Below, one piece after another: positions 15,189-22,370 of a stretch of DNA of 64,000 bases (within the stretch, counting starts at the first letter, position 1; the number at the start of each line of letters is the position of its first letter). The position numbers and the translations under genes are program-made. Origin of the DNA: Terriglobia bacterium. GTDB lineage: Bacteria; Acidobacteriota; Terriglobia; Terriglobales; Acidobacteriaceae. The notes under the pieces were generated by a model. It was not told the DNA's origin. It was given only the letters and a program-made list of their open reading frames with translations, and made no database searches. The stretch lies in the NCBI GenBank assembly GCA_020073185.1, contig JAIQFT010000043.1, positions 1 to 64,000 on the forward strand. Direction: 5' to 3'.

Positions 15189-16507
15189 CACTTGGTCTCG
15201 CGCGTGTCGAATGTGTAGACCACGCCGGCGGTCAAGGTGTCCTGGCCCAGCACCGGGTCGGTGCCCTTGGTGAAGACCGGACGGTTGGAGAAATCGTGGC
15301 GATATTCCAAGCGGCTAATCAGGTGGTGCGCCATGATCCGCTCGAACGTCCCGGTGAACTCCTGCATGTGCTGCGGGGTACCGGTGGTAAATCCGTAGTG
15401 GTCGTTGAAGTACTCGTAGCGGGTCACGACCGCGGAGCTTGAACCGAAGGCGTAGCGCACATAGCCCGCTACTCCGGTCCAGTACACCGGTTGGACGACG
15501 CCGGCGATGCGATCGCCGCGGCCGTAGTCGAAGTTCACGGTGGTCGAGAGGCGGGCGGTCGGAGAGTAGGTCACGACGGTATCGCTCAACTGCCGCCAAT
15601 GCGCGTTGGTGCCGGCGGCCTCCGGTCCCGCCATGTAGTTTTGCGCAATGCTGAGCTTCTTGGTCGGGTTCCAGCCGAAGGAGACGCCCATCGTCTTGCC
15701 GGTGTTGTTGTCGTAGATATCGTTCCAGCCGTTCACCAAGAAGCCGGTGATGGAGTACTTGTCGCTGAACGAGTACTTGGCGCGCGCGCCGTAGTGGTAG
15801 TACGGGATGGCATACGCGAACAGCAGGCCGCGCGAGTAGTTCCAGTTGTCCTTGGTCTCGATGACCTCAAACCCATGCGGGGTAACAAACTTGCCTACGT
15901 CCACCTGCAAGCCTTTGCCCACCGGGGCGAGATAGGAAATGTAGGCTTCCTTCAAATACTGCGCGAAGCCCAGCCCGGCGGGGTCAGTGGAGTTCACGAC
16001 GTTCATCGCCTGGCCGAAGCCCAGACCGAGGTGGAACCCCAGCCGGCTGTTGGTCGCTTCGGGTGGCTTGTCGATATTGAGTTCGATCAGGTTGAGCGCG
16101 AACTGGTTGGAGGGACCGTCGAAGGCGCGGAAGCTGTTGGTTCGCGACGCCGGCTGATTGAAGTTGTAACCGTAGTAGGTGTCAACAAAGCCGCTCAGCG
16201 TGGTGCTCCCTAAGACTTGGGTCAGCACGCTGGGAGGCGCCGCAGGCGCTGCGGGAGTGGAGGCCGACGACGACGACGTTGTCGTTGCCGCTGGCGTGGT
16301 GGCCGCGCCAGCTTGCTGTTTCAGTTCCGCAACCTGGGCGCGCAGAGTCCCGACTTCCTTCTCCAGATCCTGCATCCGGCGGATCAATTCCGTGGGAGCC
16401 ATTTTGCCCGCATCGGCGGCGGCATCCGCTTGCGCGTTGAGCTCGGTTGGAGCCACCCAGGCAAGACACAAGGCCAAAGTCAGGCAGGCTAATCGAGAAC
16501 TTTTCAC
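15185..16507 (-). CDS. Outer-membrane beta-barrel porin (BBP2/OmpL-like) with coiled-coil N-terminus
   Basis: The 440-residue protein has a signal peptide (LACLTLALCLAWVAPTELNAQ). A short coiled coil (RMQDLEKEVGTLRAQVAELKQQ) and a Thr/Ser/Ala linker follow. The barrel starts near TLSGFVDTYYGYNFNQP and has many alternating aromatic strands (YISYLAPVGKGLQVDVGKFV, VRYAFGSSSAVVTRYEYFND). It ends in VVYTFDTRETKW, an aromatic-rich last strand. This layout matches the putative beta-barrel porin-2 family. It is the first gene of a minus-strand run that includes amtB and glnK, so it may let ammonium or small nitrogen compounds through the outer membrane; that link is inferred from position. Confidence 0.85.
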   Translation of the reverse strand: MKSSRLACLTLALCLAWVAPTELNAQADAAADAGKMAPTELIRRMQDLEKEVGTLRAQVAELKQQAGAATTPAATTTSSSSASTPAAPAAPPSVLTQVLGSTTLSGFVDTYYGYNFNQPASRTNSFRAFDGPSNQFALNLIELNIDKPPEATNSRLGFHLGLGFGQAMNVVNSTDPAGLGFAQYLKEAYISYLAPVGKGLQVDVGKFVTPHGFEVIETKDNWNYSRGLLFAYAIPYYHYGARAKYSFSDKYSITGFLVNGWNDIYDNNTGKTMGVSFGWNPTKKLSIAQNYMAGPEAAGTNAHWRQLSDTVVTYSPTARLSTTVNFDYGRGDRIAGVVQPVYWTGVAGYVRYAFGSSSAVVTRYEYFNDHYGFTTGTPQHMQEFTGTFERIMAHHLISRLEYRHDFSNRPVFTKGTDPVLGQDTLTAGVVYTFDTRETKW

Positions 16508-17179
16508 GGCTTACTTGCTTTCTCCCCACAGGCGCGTCGAAACGATCCATCGCAACGCGACCTTCACAACCAGCAAGCGAAGAGTAGCTGGGGCGCATCG
16601 ACATGGTCCAACGCATACTTTCTGTTCGCGCAATCGGAAATATTTTGAAAAGTTAAATTTATGGGCGGGATAAAGGAGATTTATCGGCAGAACGACGGCG
16701 GGCTTGCGTTGGTATATCGCATAGCGACATGAATCAGACCGCAGAAGCGTCCACTGGCGGGCGGCTCTGTCGCCAGCAGCGGCTTGGGAACATCGGATTT
16801 CGCGGGTTTTTCAGCACTGAGCGCAATTCCAAAGGCCGACTTCCCGTCGTTGTGGGGCGAAGGGCCTCGAGTGGCGAGGCATGAATAGAACGAGCATCGA
16901 AGCGCACCGACGCCGGTCAACAGCGTGCTTTGAAAGCTACGGTGAAATCGAAATTGCGATGCCAGCGATTCATCTTTCGAGTGCGAAGCCAATGTCGCCA
17001 GAGCAGCTTCAGAAATGCTGGAGCCGAGAGAGGAAACACCGAGATCCCTCGACTCGGGGTTTCACGCCGGAACAAGGCGCGGGAGCCCTCCCTCGCGCGG
17101 GATGACATCGGCTACAGAAAAGATGAAGCTCCAATCACACGGAAGGCCATAATTCTTGGAAGAGCGGGGATGCCGACCG
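16508..17179. other. Gene-free region upstream of the porin operon
   Basis: These 672 bases lie between the porin start and the end of the debranching enzyme gene, both minus strand. No ORF here has a ribosome binding site, signal peptide or recognisable sequence. Near 17040-17110 the pieces GAGATCCCTCGACTC and GCGGGATGACATCGG resemble the flanks of the family A repeats. I looked for a sigma-54 promoter (TGGC-N8-TTGC) on the minus strand near the porin and saw none. Confidence 0.5.
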
Positions 17180-19222
17180 TCATGTTTCGCCAGCACCGGT
17201 CGCGAGGTTGGGCGGCTGCCGGCGCGCCGTCCGCGGCCGCCAGTCAGGCGACGCCGGCCGCACCTGGAGCACGTCCTCACACCAGGCGCGCAGGATTTCA
17301 GCGACACTCCAAGCTTGCGCGAAGCAACCGCGCGGCAGGTGCGGAGCGTCAGCGTCGAAGATTTCCGAAATCTGCCCCAATCCAGCCTGGCTCAGATGTT
17401 CACGCAAACCGGACATCATCTGCTCCGCGCGGCGCCTGGCGTCAACGTCGCCGCCGTTGACTTTGACGTAGGCGGTGACAAATGGTCCGAGCAGCCACGG
17501 CCAGACCGTGCCCTGGTGATAGGCCGCATCGCGTTCGAGCGGACTCCCCTGATAGCGCGGACGGTAAGCACCGCTGTTGTGGTTCAGGGTGCGCAGGCCG
17601 ACCGGGGTGAGCAACTCGCGCTCGACGACCTCGACCACTTGCCGCGCACGATCCGGAGCGAGCATGGAATGGGGCAGACTCACGGCAAAGATCTGGTTGG
17701 GGCGAATGGATGCATCCGGTGCACCGCCATCCACAAGGTCGTAAAGACAGCCCGCGCTCTGGTTCCAGAACAGGCGGTTGAAGGTCGAGTGCAGCAACGC
17801 AGAAACCGTCTTACAGCGCCGCTGGTTCGGGGCATCGCCAAAGCGGCCGGCAAACTCTTCCATGATGTTCAGCGCGTTGTACCACAGGGCCTGAATCTCC
17901 ACTGGTTTGCCGCTGCGGGGTGTCACCACCCAATCGCCGATTTTTGCGTCCATCCAGGTTAGCTGCACGCCTGGCTCGCCGGCATGCAGCAGACCGTCAT
18001 CCAACATGCGAATGCCATAGCGAGTGCCTTTGATATGCCAGTCGAGGACGGAGGTGAGCACCGGATAAAGCTCGTTTTTGATCAGCGAGTAATCGCCGGT
18101 CGCCGCCCCGTAGGCGCGGATGGCCTCGAAATACCAGAGGGTTGCGTCGACGGTGTTGAACTCGGCCGCCTCACCGTGATCGGGAAATCGGTTGGGCAGC
18201 ATGCCCCGATCCACATGCACGGCAAACGTCCGCAAAACGTTCTTAGCGAGGTGAGCATTGCCAGTCAACAGTGTGAGACCAGGCAACGCGATCATGGTGT
18301 CGCGGCCCCAATCGGTGAACCAGGGATATCCGGCGATGACGGTCGATCCGTCTCCGCGGCTGACGAGGAACTGGTCGGCCGCCAAGGCCAGCGAGCGCGC
18401 GAAGTCGTCCGCCGCAGCGGCTTGCTGGATGGCTTTCCGGCGCCGCAATTCCGCCTCGCGATAGGCGGCGGCATGGTTGGCGTCCTGCCGCTCGGTGGAT
18501 GCAATCACGATCGCATCCGACGCCTGCGACAACACGAACCGGAGCATCATCGGGTTAAACAGATCTTCGACCGCGTCGAGCCCGCGCTCCTGCTCAAGGC
18601 GGTAAAAAAAGTTGCGATACCAGGATCCGGGCATCCCCACTTCCGCCGCGTTATGCGCCAGGTAGAGGCGCGGCAATCCCGGATACGGCGCGACACTCAC
18701 GAGGCCGGGTTCCTGTTGCAGCGCAGGATTGAGCGCGCCATTCTCGTGCGTCGTGCTGTGGTAGTCGCGGAATGCGATGAGCGGGCGCAGTTCGAGTTCC
18801 ACATTTGCCTTCGCCGGCGCCCGAAGCAGGCGATATGCGATGACGGTCGTGTTCTGGCCGTGCGGCATGAAGACAGCCTTCTCCAACAGCACGCCTTCAC
18901 ATTCGAAAGTAAAAACGGGGAATGGATCCAGGCGGAAACCGACGAGAAAGTCCAATCCACGCGGGTGCACAGCACCGGCGTACTCGTTGGTTGCGAGATC
19001 GACGCGGCGCTCGGCGATGAGGAGAGTCTCCTCCAGCTTCGACAGCAACAACACTCTTCCCACGGGAGGGTTGGTCGCCGCCATGAGCAGCCCGTGGTAC
19101 CGGCGTGTGTTGGCGCCGGCGATACTCGACGAGGCGAAACCGCCGAGGCCGTTGGTTTCCAGCCACTCGCGGCTCAGCGCCTGATCGAGATGGCCGCAGA
19201 CATCGCGATTAAAGGCAATCAT
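17180..19222 (-). CDS. Glycogen-debranching-type amylo-alpha-1,6-glucosidase (GH133-like)
   Basis: The 680-residue protein has an N-terminal beta domain (residues about 1-250) opening with SREWLETNGLGGFASSS and NTRRYHGLLMAAT, typical of bacterial and archaeal debranching enzymes. A C-terminal (alpha/alpha)6 barrel has AGYPWFTDWGRDTMIALPGL, GEPGVQLTWMDAKIGDW and GKPVEIQALWYNAL; the Asp in TWMDAK and the Glu in PVEIQ are the likely catalytic acids. It would hydrolyse alpha-1,6 branch points of glycogen or similar glucans in the cytoplasm. The start at 19222 follows CGCAAGGAGCGAATC; 24 residues open upstream have no such site. No other glycogen gene is nearby. Confidence 0.88.
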   Translation of the reverse strand: MIAFNRDVCGHLDQALSREWLETNGLGGFASSSIAGANTRRYHGLLMAATNPPVGRVLLLSKLEETLLIAERRVDLATNEYAGAVHPRGLDFLVGFRLDPFPVFTFECEGVLLEKAVFMPHGQNTTVIAYRLLRAPAKANVELELRPLIAFRDYHSTTHENGALNPALQQEPGLVSVAPYPGLPRLYLAHNAAEVGMPGSWYRNFFYRLEQERGLDAVEDLFNPMMLRFVLSQASDAIVIASTERQDANHAAAYREAELRRRKAIQQAAAADDFARSLALAADQFLVSRGDGSTVIAGYPWFTDWGRDTMIALPGLTLLTGNAHLAKNVLRTFAVHVDRGMLPNRFPDHGEAAEFNTVDATLWYFEAIRAYGAATGDYSLIKNELYPVLTSVLDWHIKGTRYGIRMLDDGLLHAGEPGVQLTWMDAKIGDWVVTPRSGKPVEIQALWYNALNIMEEFAGRFGDAPNQRRCKTVSALLHSTFNRLFWNQSAGCLYDLVDGGAPDASIRPNQIFAVSLPHSMLAPDRARQVVEVVERELLTPVGLRTLNHNSGAYRPRYQGSPLERDAAYHQGTVWPWLLGPFVTAYVKVNGGDVDARRRAEQMMSGLREHLSQAGLGQISEIFDADAPHLPRGCFAQAWSVAEILRAWCEDVLQVRPASPDWRPRTARRQPPNLATGAGET

Positions 19223-19350
19223 GATTCGCTCCTTGCGCGGCACAGACGACCTGGGCGACCTCATAGTACACTTTGATCGTCTCCTTGGCGGCATCGAGGA
19301 GATGGAGGACTAGAAGGCTGCTGAAAAAATCCGAGACCTCGATTTTTCGC

Positions 19351-19386
19351 GGGCTTTCGGCGCTTCGCGCCTCGGTCACGGCTGAA
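19351..19386. repeat. Composite dispersed repeat, second copy
   Basis: It begins GGGCTTTCGGCGCTTCGC and runs through the CTCGGTCACGG section to CTGAA, matching 11385-11419. It holds the same GGCGC/GCGCC hairpin. The TGAA hairpin that follows in the first copy is degenerate here. Confidence 0.6.
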
Positions 19387-19434
19387 ACTTTTGACCTAGC
19401 GAGCCCGCTCGGAATGACAATATAGGACTTGTTC

Positions 19435-19454
19435 GGCGCGGCTGAAGCCGCGCC
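19435..19454. repeat. TGAA-loop hairpin, family A, perfect 8-bp stem
   Basis: The stem GGCGCGGC/GCCGCGCC closes a TGAA loop and is followed by CCTTCAAAG. Together with CCCGCTCGGAATGACA about 30 bases upstream, it repeats the arrangement at 2061-2125. Confidence 0.7.
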
Positions 19455-19639
19455 CCTTCAAAGCAAGCCGTAGAGAAAGTAGATTGGGCGAGACAGGGCG
19501 GCGCCACAACTTCTGTAACTCGTACGGGTTTAGCTTCCGCGAAAGGTGACCAAGTTGTGCAACGCAGTTTGTGCGGTGGGCCTCCTTTCCCAATTCTCGC
19601 TGTCCACAGAAGTCCCAACATATACAACGGAGTCGAACC

Positions 19640-20788
19640 ATGCGTGCCCGTAGCCTCACAGTTGAATCGCCGTGCACAATTCGGCGGATGGCGTGGACAT
19701 TTTCGAGAGCCGCAGTTGTCTTGCTGACGGCGGCCCTGACCGCTTGCGGCGGGAGTAGCAACGGCAAGAAGATCTACGTTGTCGGCCTGGGCACGCCGAA
19801 CGTGCAAATCTTCGCGGTCTCGAGCTCGGGCGCGCTGACCGCGGACACGACAAACTTGGTGGGCACCGGCTCGCGGCCGAACGCGATCATCCTGACTCGT
19901 CACTTCGCCTACGTGCTCGATTCCACCGGCGGCGTTCAGCCCGGCGGGATATCGGAGTATACGATCGGAAGTTCGGGCACGCTCTCGGCGGCACGCACCG
20001 CCTTAGCTCTCAGTACCACCACGGTCACCGCCACGCCACCCAAAACGGGTTTGAACCCGCTCGCGATGGTCATGGATTCCAACGGTAAGTTCGCGTTCGT
20101 GGCCAACCAGGGGTCAAATTCCATCTCCGTGTTCACCGTGGACGGCGGCACCGGTCTTCTGACTGAAGTGACAGGATCGCCTTTCTCTACCGCCGCCGGG
20201 CCGAGCGGCCTGGCAATCACTGGAAATACGCTTTTCGTCGCCAATCAGGGTGCGGGAACGGTGTCGGTCTATACCTTCGATCAGACGAGCGGTAGCCTGA
20301 CGCAGGTGAGCGGCTCGCCATTTGCAGCGGGGACCAGCCCAACCGCCCTGGACGTGGATTCTGGCGGCAAATTCCTTTATGTCGCGGATCAAGCGTTCAA
20401 TACTGTTTACGGGTTCAGCATCGCGGGGAGTTCAGGCCAGCTTTCGTCGATTGCGGGCTCGCCGTTTCCGGCGGGAACGACGCCGGTGAATGTGAGAGTT
20501 GTCGGAAGTTCTGTTTACGTTGCCAACACCGGGTCAGGGAATGTATCGGCTTACGCGATCAGCGGCTCAGGAGCACTGGCGACGGTCAGCGGCTCCCCAT
20601 TCAGCGCCAGCGCCAATCCCGTGTATATCGCATCAGGAAACTCGGGCAAGCTGTTGTTTGTTGGCAATCAGGGATCAAACAACATCTCGGAGTTCCAGAT
20701 CGGCAGCGGCGGGGCCTTGAGCGCCGTGAGCGGTTCGCCTTTTGCCACCGTTGTGGCAAGTCCCACGGCGATCGCCAGCAATTTCTAG
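19640..20788 (+). CDS. Beta-propeller lipoprotein (YncE/lactonase-like repeats)
   Basis: The 382-residue protein carries a lipobox (LLTAALTAC) with the lipidated Cys at residue 36, so it is membrane-anchored on the outer side. About seven repeats of 40-45 residues follow, built on the pattern of Ser-rich turns plus GSPF, PTALDVDSGGKFLYVAD, and S-V-Y-(T/A)-F/I. This is typical of beta-propeller proteins of the 6-phosphogluconolactonase/YncE type. No catalytic residues can be assigned. The start at 19640 follows CGGAG; an ATG at 19688 would give a shorter, more typical lipoprotein signal. Many acidobacteria have such surface propellers of unknown substrate. Confidence 0.78.
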   Translation: MRARSLTVESPCTIRRMAWTFSRAAVVLLTAALTACGGSSNGKKIYVVGLGTPNVQIFAVSSSGALTADTTNLVGTGSRPNAIILTRHFAYVLDSTGGVQPGGISEYTIGSSGTLSAARTALALSTTTVTATPPKTGLNPLAMVMDSNGKFAFVANQGSNSISVFTVDGGTGLLTEVTGSPFSTAAGPSGLAITGNTLFVANQGAGTVSVYTFDQTSGSLTQVSGSPFAAGTSPTALDVDSGGKFLYVADQAFNTVYGFSIAGSSGQLSSIAGSPFPAGTTPVNVRVVGSSVYVANTGSGNVSAYAISGSGALATVSGSPFSASANPVYIASGNSGKLLFVGNQGSNNISEFQIGSGGALSAVSGSPFATVVASPTAIASNF

Positions 20789-20805
20789 TTCCGTTATTGG
20801 GAGAA

Positions 20806-21432
20806 TTATGGCGTGACCGTTAGCGTGGCCAGCGGGCTGGTCACCCCGGAAGCACTCGCAGAAATGAAGACAGTTCCGGGTGCATGGCCCGTAGCCAGTC
20901 CGTTGCCGTCGATGGTTGCAATCACGGAGGAATTGTTAGCCCAGGTAAAGGTCACGCCGGTTACGGCGTTGCCATTGGCGTCCACCGCCGCGGCCGTAAA
21001 CTGCTGGGTTGCATTGACCGCGATCGTCGCTGTTGGCGGCGAGATGGTGATGGATGCTATGGGTTGAGTCACGTTGAGCGTCGCAGGGGCACTGGTCACA
21101 CCCGATGCGGAAGCTGTGATCTGAGTGCTTCCGCTCGTGCGGCCCAGAGCAACGCCGTTACTGTCAATGCTGGCCACATTGGGCGCACTACTGACCCAGG
21201 CAAACACGACACCGGTGAGCGTATTTCCCTTCGAGTCTTGCGCGGTTGCCGAAAACGCTTGCGCTCGGTTAGGCGAGATGGATGCCGATTTAGGCGTAAC
21301 GTTGATTGTCGTGGGTGGACTTGAACTGGACGAGGATCCGCCCCCACAACCCGAAAGCCAGAAGCCGATCAACAACAATCCGCCCAATACACCAGCGCGC
21401 TTGCCGCTGCTATGTAGCAATTTCAGTCGCAT
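20806..21432 (-). CDS. Lipoprotein with two bacterial Ig-like (BIG2) domains
   Basis: The 208-residue protein has a basic start (MRLKLLHSSGKR), a hydrophobic signal and lipobox LSGC followed by a Gly/Ser linker. Two Ig-like domains of about 80 residues each follow (INVTPKSASISPNRAQAFSA and ITISPPTATIAVNATQQFTA), both with the BIG2 ending of the type GxTxITASASGVTSxxATLxVT. The longer frame to 21753 is rejected because the signal peptide starts at 21432. It is likely surface-attached and adhesive or structural. It is convergent with the propeller gene (17 bases apart) and divergent from a close paralogue at 21748. Confidence 0.78.
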   Translation of the reverse strand: MRLKLLHSSGKRAGVLGGLLLIGFWLSGCGGGSSSSSSPPTTINVTPKSASISPNRAQAFSATAQDSKGNTLTGVVFAWVSSAPNVASIDSNGVALGRTSGSTQITASASGVTSAPATLNVTQPIASITISPPTATIAVNATQQFTAAAVDANGNAVTGVTFTWANNSSVIATIDGNGLATGHAPGTVFISASASGVTSPLATLTVTP

Positions 21433-21582
21433 GATCAATTGAGAGCGCCTTGGGGCTGCCGCAGGTACGCGCACCCCAGAAGGCCGGCACGTCTGATGGT
21501 ATTCGCGTTTCAACCCCGTGTCCCGCAGAAAGTTTTTCCCGGGTGCACGGCGTGGCCCGGCGCGATCGGGAGCGCCGTCCGG

Positions 21583-21610
21583 TTGACGGAATGCGAGGTT
21601 CCTGTAAAGA
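21583..21610 (+). promoter_or_regulatory. Candidate sigma-70 type promoter for the Ig-like lipoprotein gene
   Basis: A -35-like TTGACG and a -10-like TAAAGA are separated by 16 bases in the gap between the divergent lipoprotein genes, pointing toward 21748. No other pair in the gap is as good. Confidence 0.35.
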
Positions 21611-21747
21611 TTCGAATCGTCGGCGCTAACAACCAGCAACTTTGCCCGCCGCCAGGTGTTTAAGATGCGGCGAAGCTCGGATACCCAGGAGTCAACGCGC
21701 GAATGCGAACGCGTTCTTACGCGACGCCGCCCAATCCTCGTTTCAGC

Positions 21748-22341
21748 ATGCATCGATTGTGCTCATTGCTGGCCGTTGCCGCATTGTTGTCGGGATGCGG
21801 CGGCTCGTCCACGGGGACGCTGGCCGCAATCGCAATAAGCCCTGCGAGCAGTTTTGTCGCCGTCAATGCCCAGCAGGTGTACACGGCAACCGCCCAGGAC
21901 TCCAGGGGAAGAACTATCTCTGGAACCACGTTCACCTGGACCAGCAGTGCGCCCGACACGGCCAGCATAGACAGCGCAGGCGTTGCGACCGGCCACCACG
22001 TCGGGACAGCTCAAATCACCGCATCGTCATCGGGGATAACCAGCCCGGCGGCAACCCTCAACGTAGTGAGTTCGAGCACACCGATCGCCTCGGTGACGCT
22101 GACGCCCAGCGGCGCCACGATCAAGGTCGGAGAAACCCAACAGTTCACGGCGACTGCGTTGGATACAAACGGAAACAAGGTGAGTCCGGTGACCTTCACG
22201 TGGCGCAACAGCGCCGCCGGGGTTGCGATTGTCGACGGCAATGGACTTGCGACCGGCATCACGCCCGGCATGACAGTGATAACCGCCTCGGTCGGCACGG
22301 TAACCAGCCCGGCGGCCACGCTGACGGTGACTGCGCCATAG
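21748..22341 (+). CDS. Lipoprotein with two bacterial Ig-like (BIG2) domains
   Basis: The 197-residue protein starts MHRLCSLLAVAALLSGC, a lipoprotein signal with the lipidated Cys at 17. Two BIG2 domains follow: IAISPASSFVAVNAQQVYTA with the ending HHVGTAQITASSSGITSP, and VTLTPSGATIKVGETQQFTA with the ending ITPGMTVITASVGTVTSP. The frame is open to 21703, but 21748 gives the compact signal peptide. It is a clear paralogue of the divergent gene at 20806-21432. It probably sits on the cell surface; its partner is unknown. The next gene starts 29 bases after its stop and is likely co-transcribed. Confidence 0.75.
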   Translation: MHRLCSLLAVAALLSGCGGSSTGTLAAIAISPASSFVAVNAQQVYTATAQDSRGRTISGTTFTWTSSAPDTASIDSAGVATGHHVGTAQITASSSGITSPAATLNVVSSSTPIASVTLTPSGATIKVGETQQFTATALDTNGNKVSPVTFTWRNSAAGVAIVDGNGLATGITPGMTVITASVGTVTSPAATLTVTAP

Positions 22342-22370
22342 GCAAGTTGGTGGGAACCTTGGGAGACCTC

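Larger units (their letters stand above)
19223..19639. other. Intergenic region with family A repeats
   Basis: These 417 bases separate divergent genes. They hold the composite repeat at 19351 and the hairpin at 19435. The remainder shows no gene and no clear promoter pair. Confidence 0.5.

Noticed and set aside
16681-16992. 103-codon minus-strand ORF upstream of the porin
   Set aside because: It has no ribosome binding site, signal or known motif, and its composition is like non-coding sequence here.
17984-19276. 430-codon plus-strand ORF opposite the debranching enzyme
   Set aside because: It is a shadow frame; the minus-strand gene has catalytic motifs and a ribosome binding site.
21642-22370. 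Upstream extension of the large lipoprotein frame
   Set aside because: It overlaps the preceding lipoprotein gene in another frame and is Arg/His/Gln-rich; the signal peptide and ribosome binding site fix the start at 22371.
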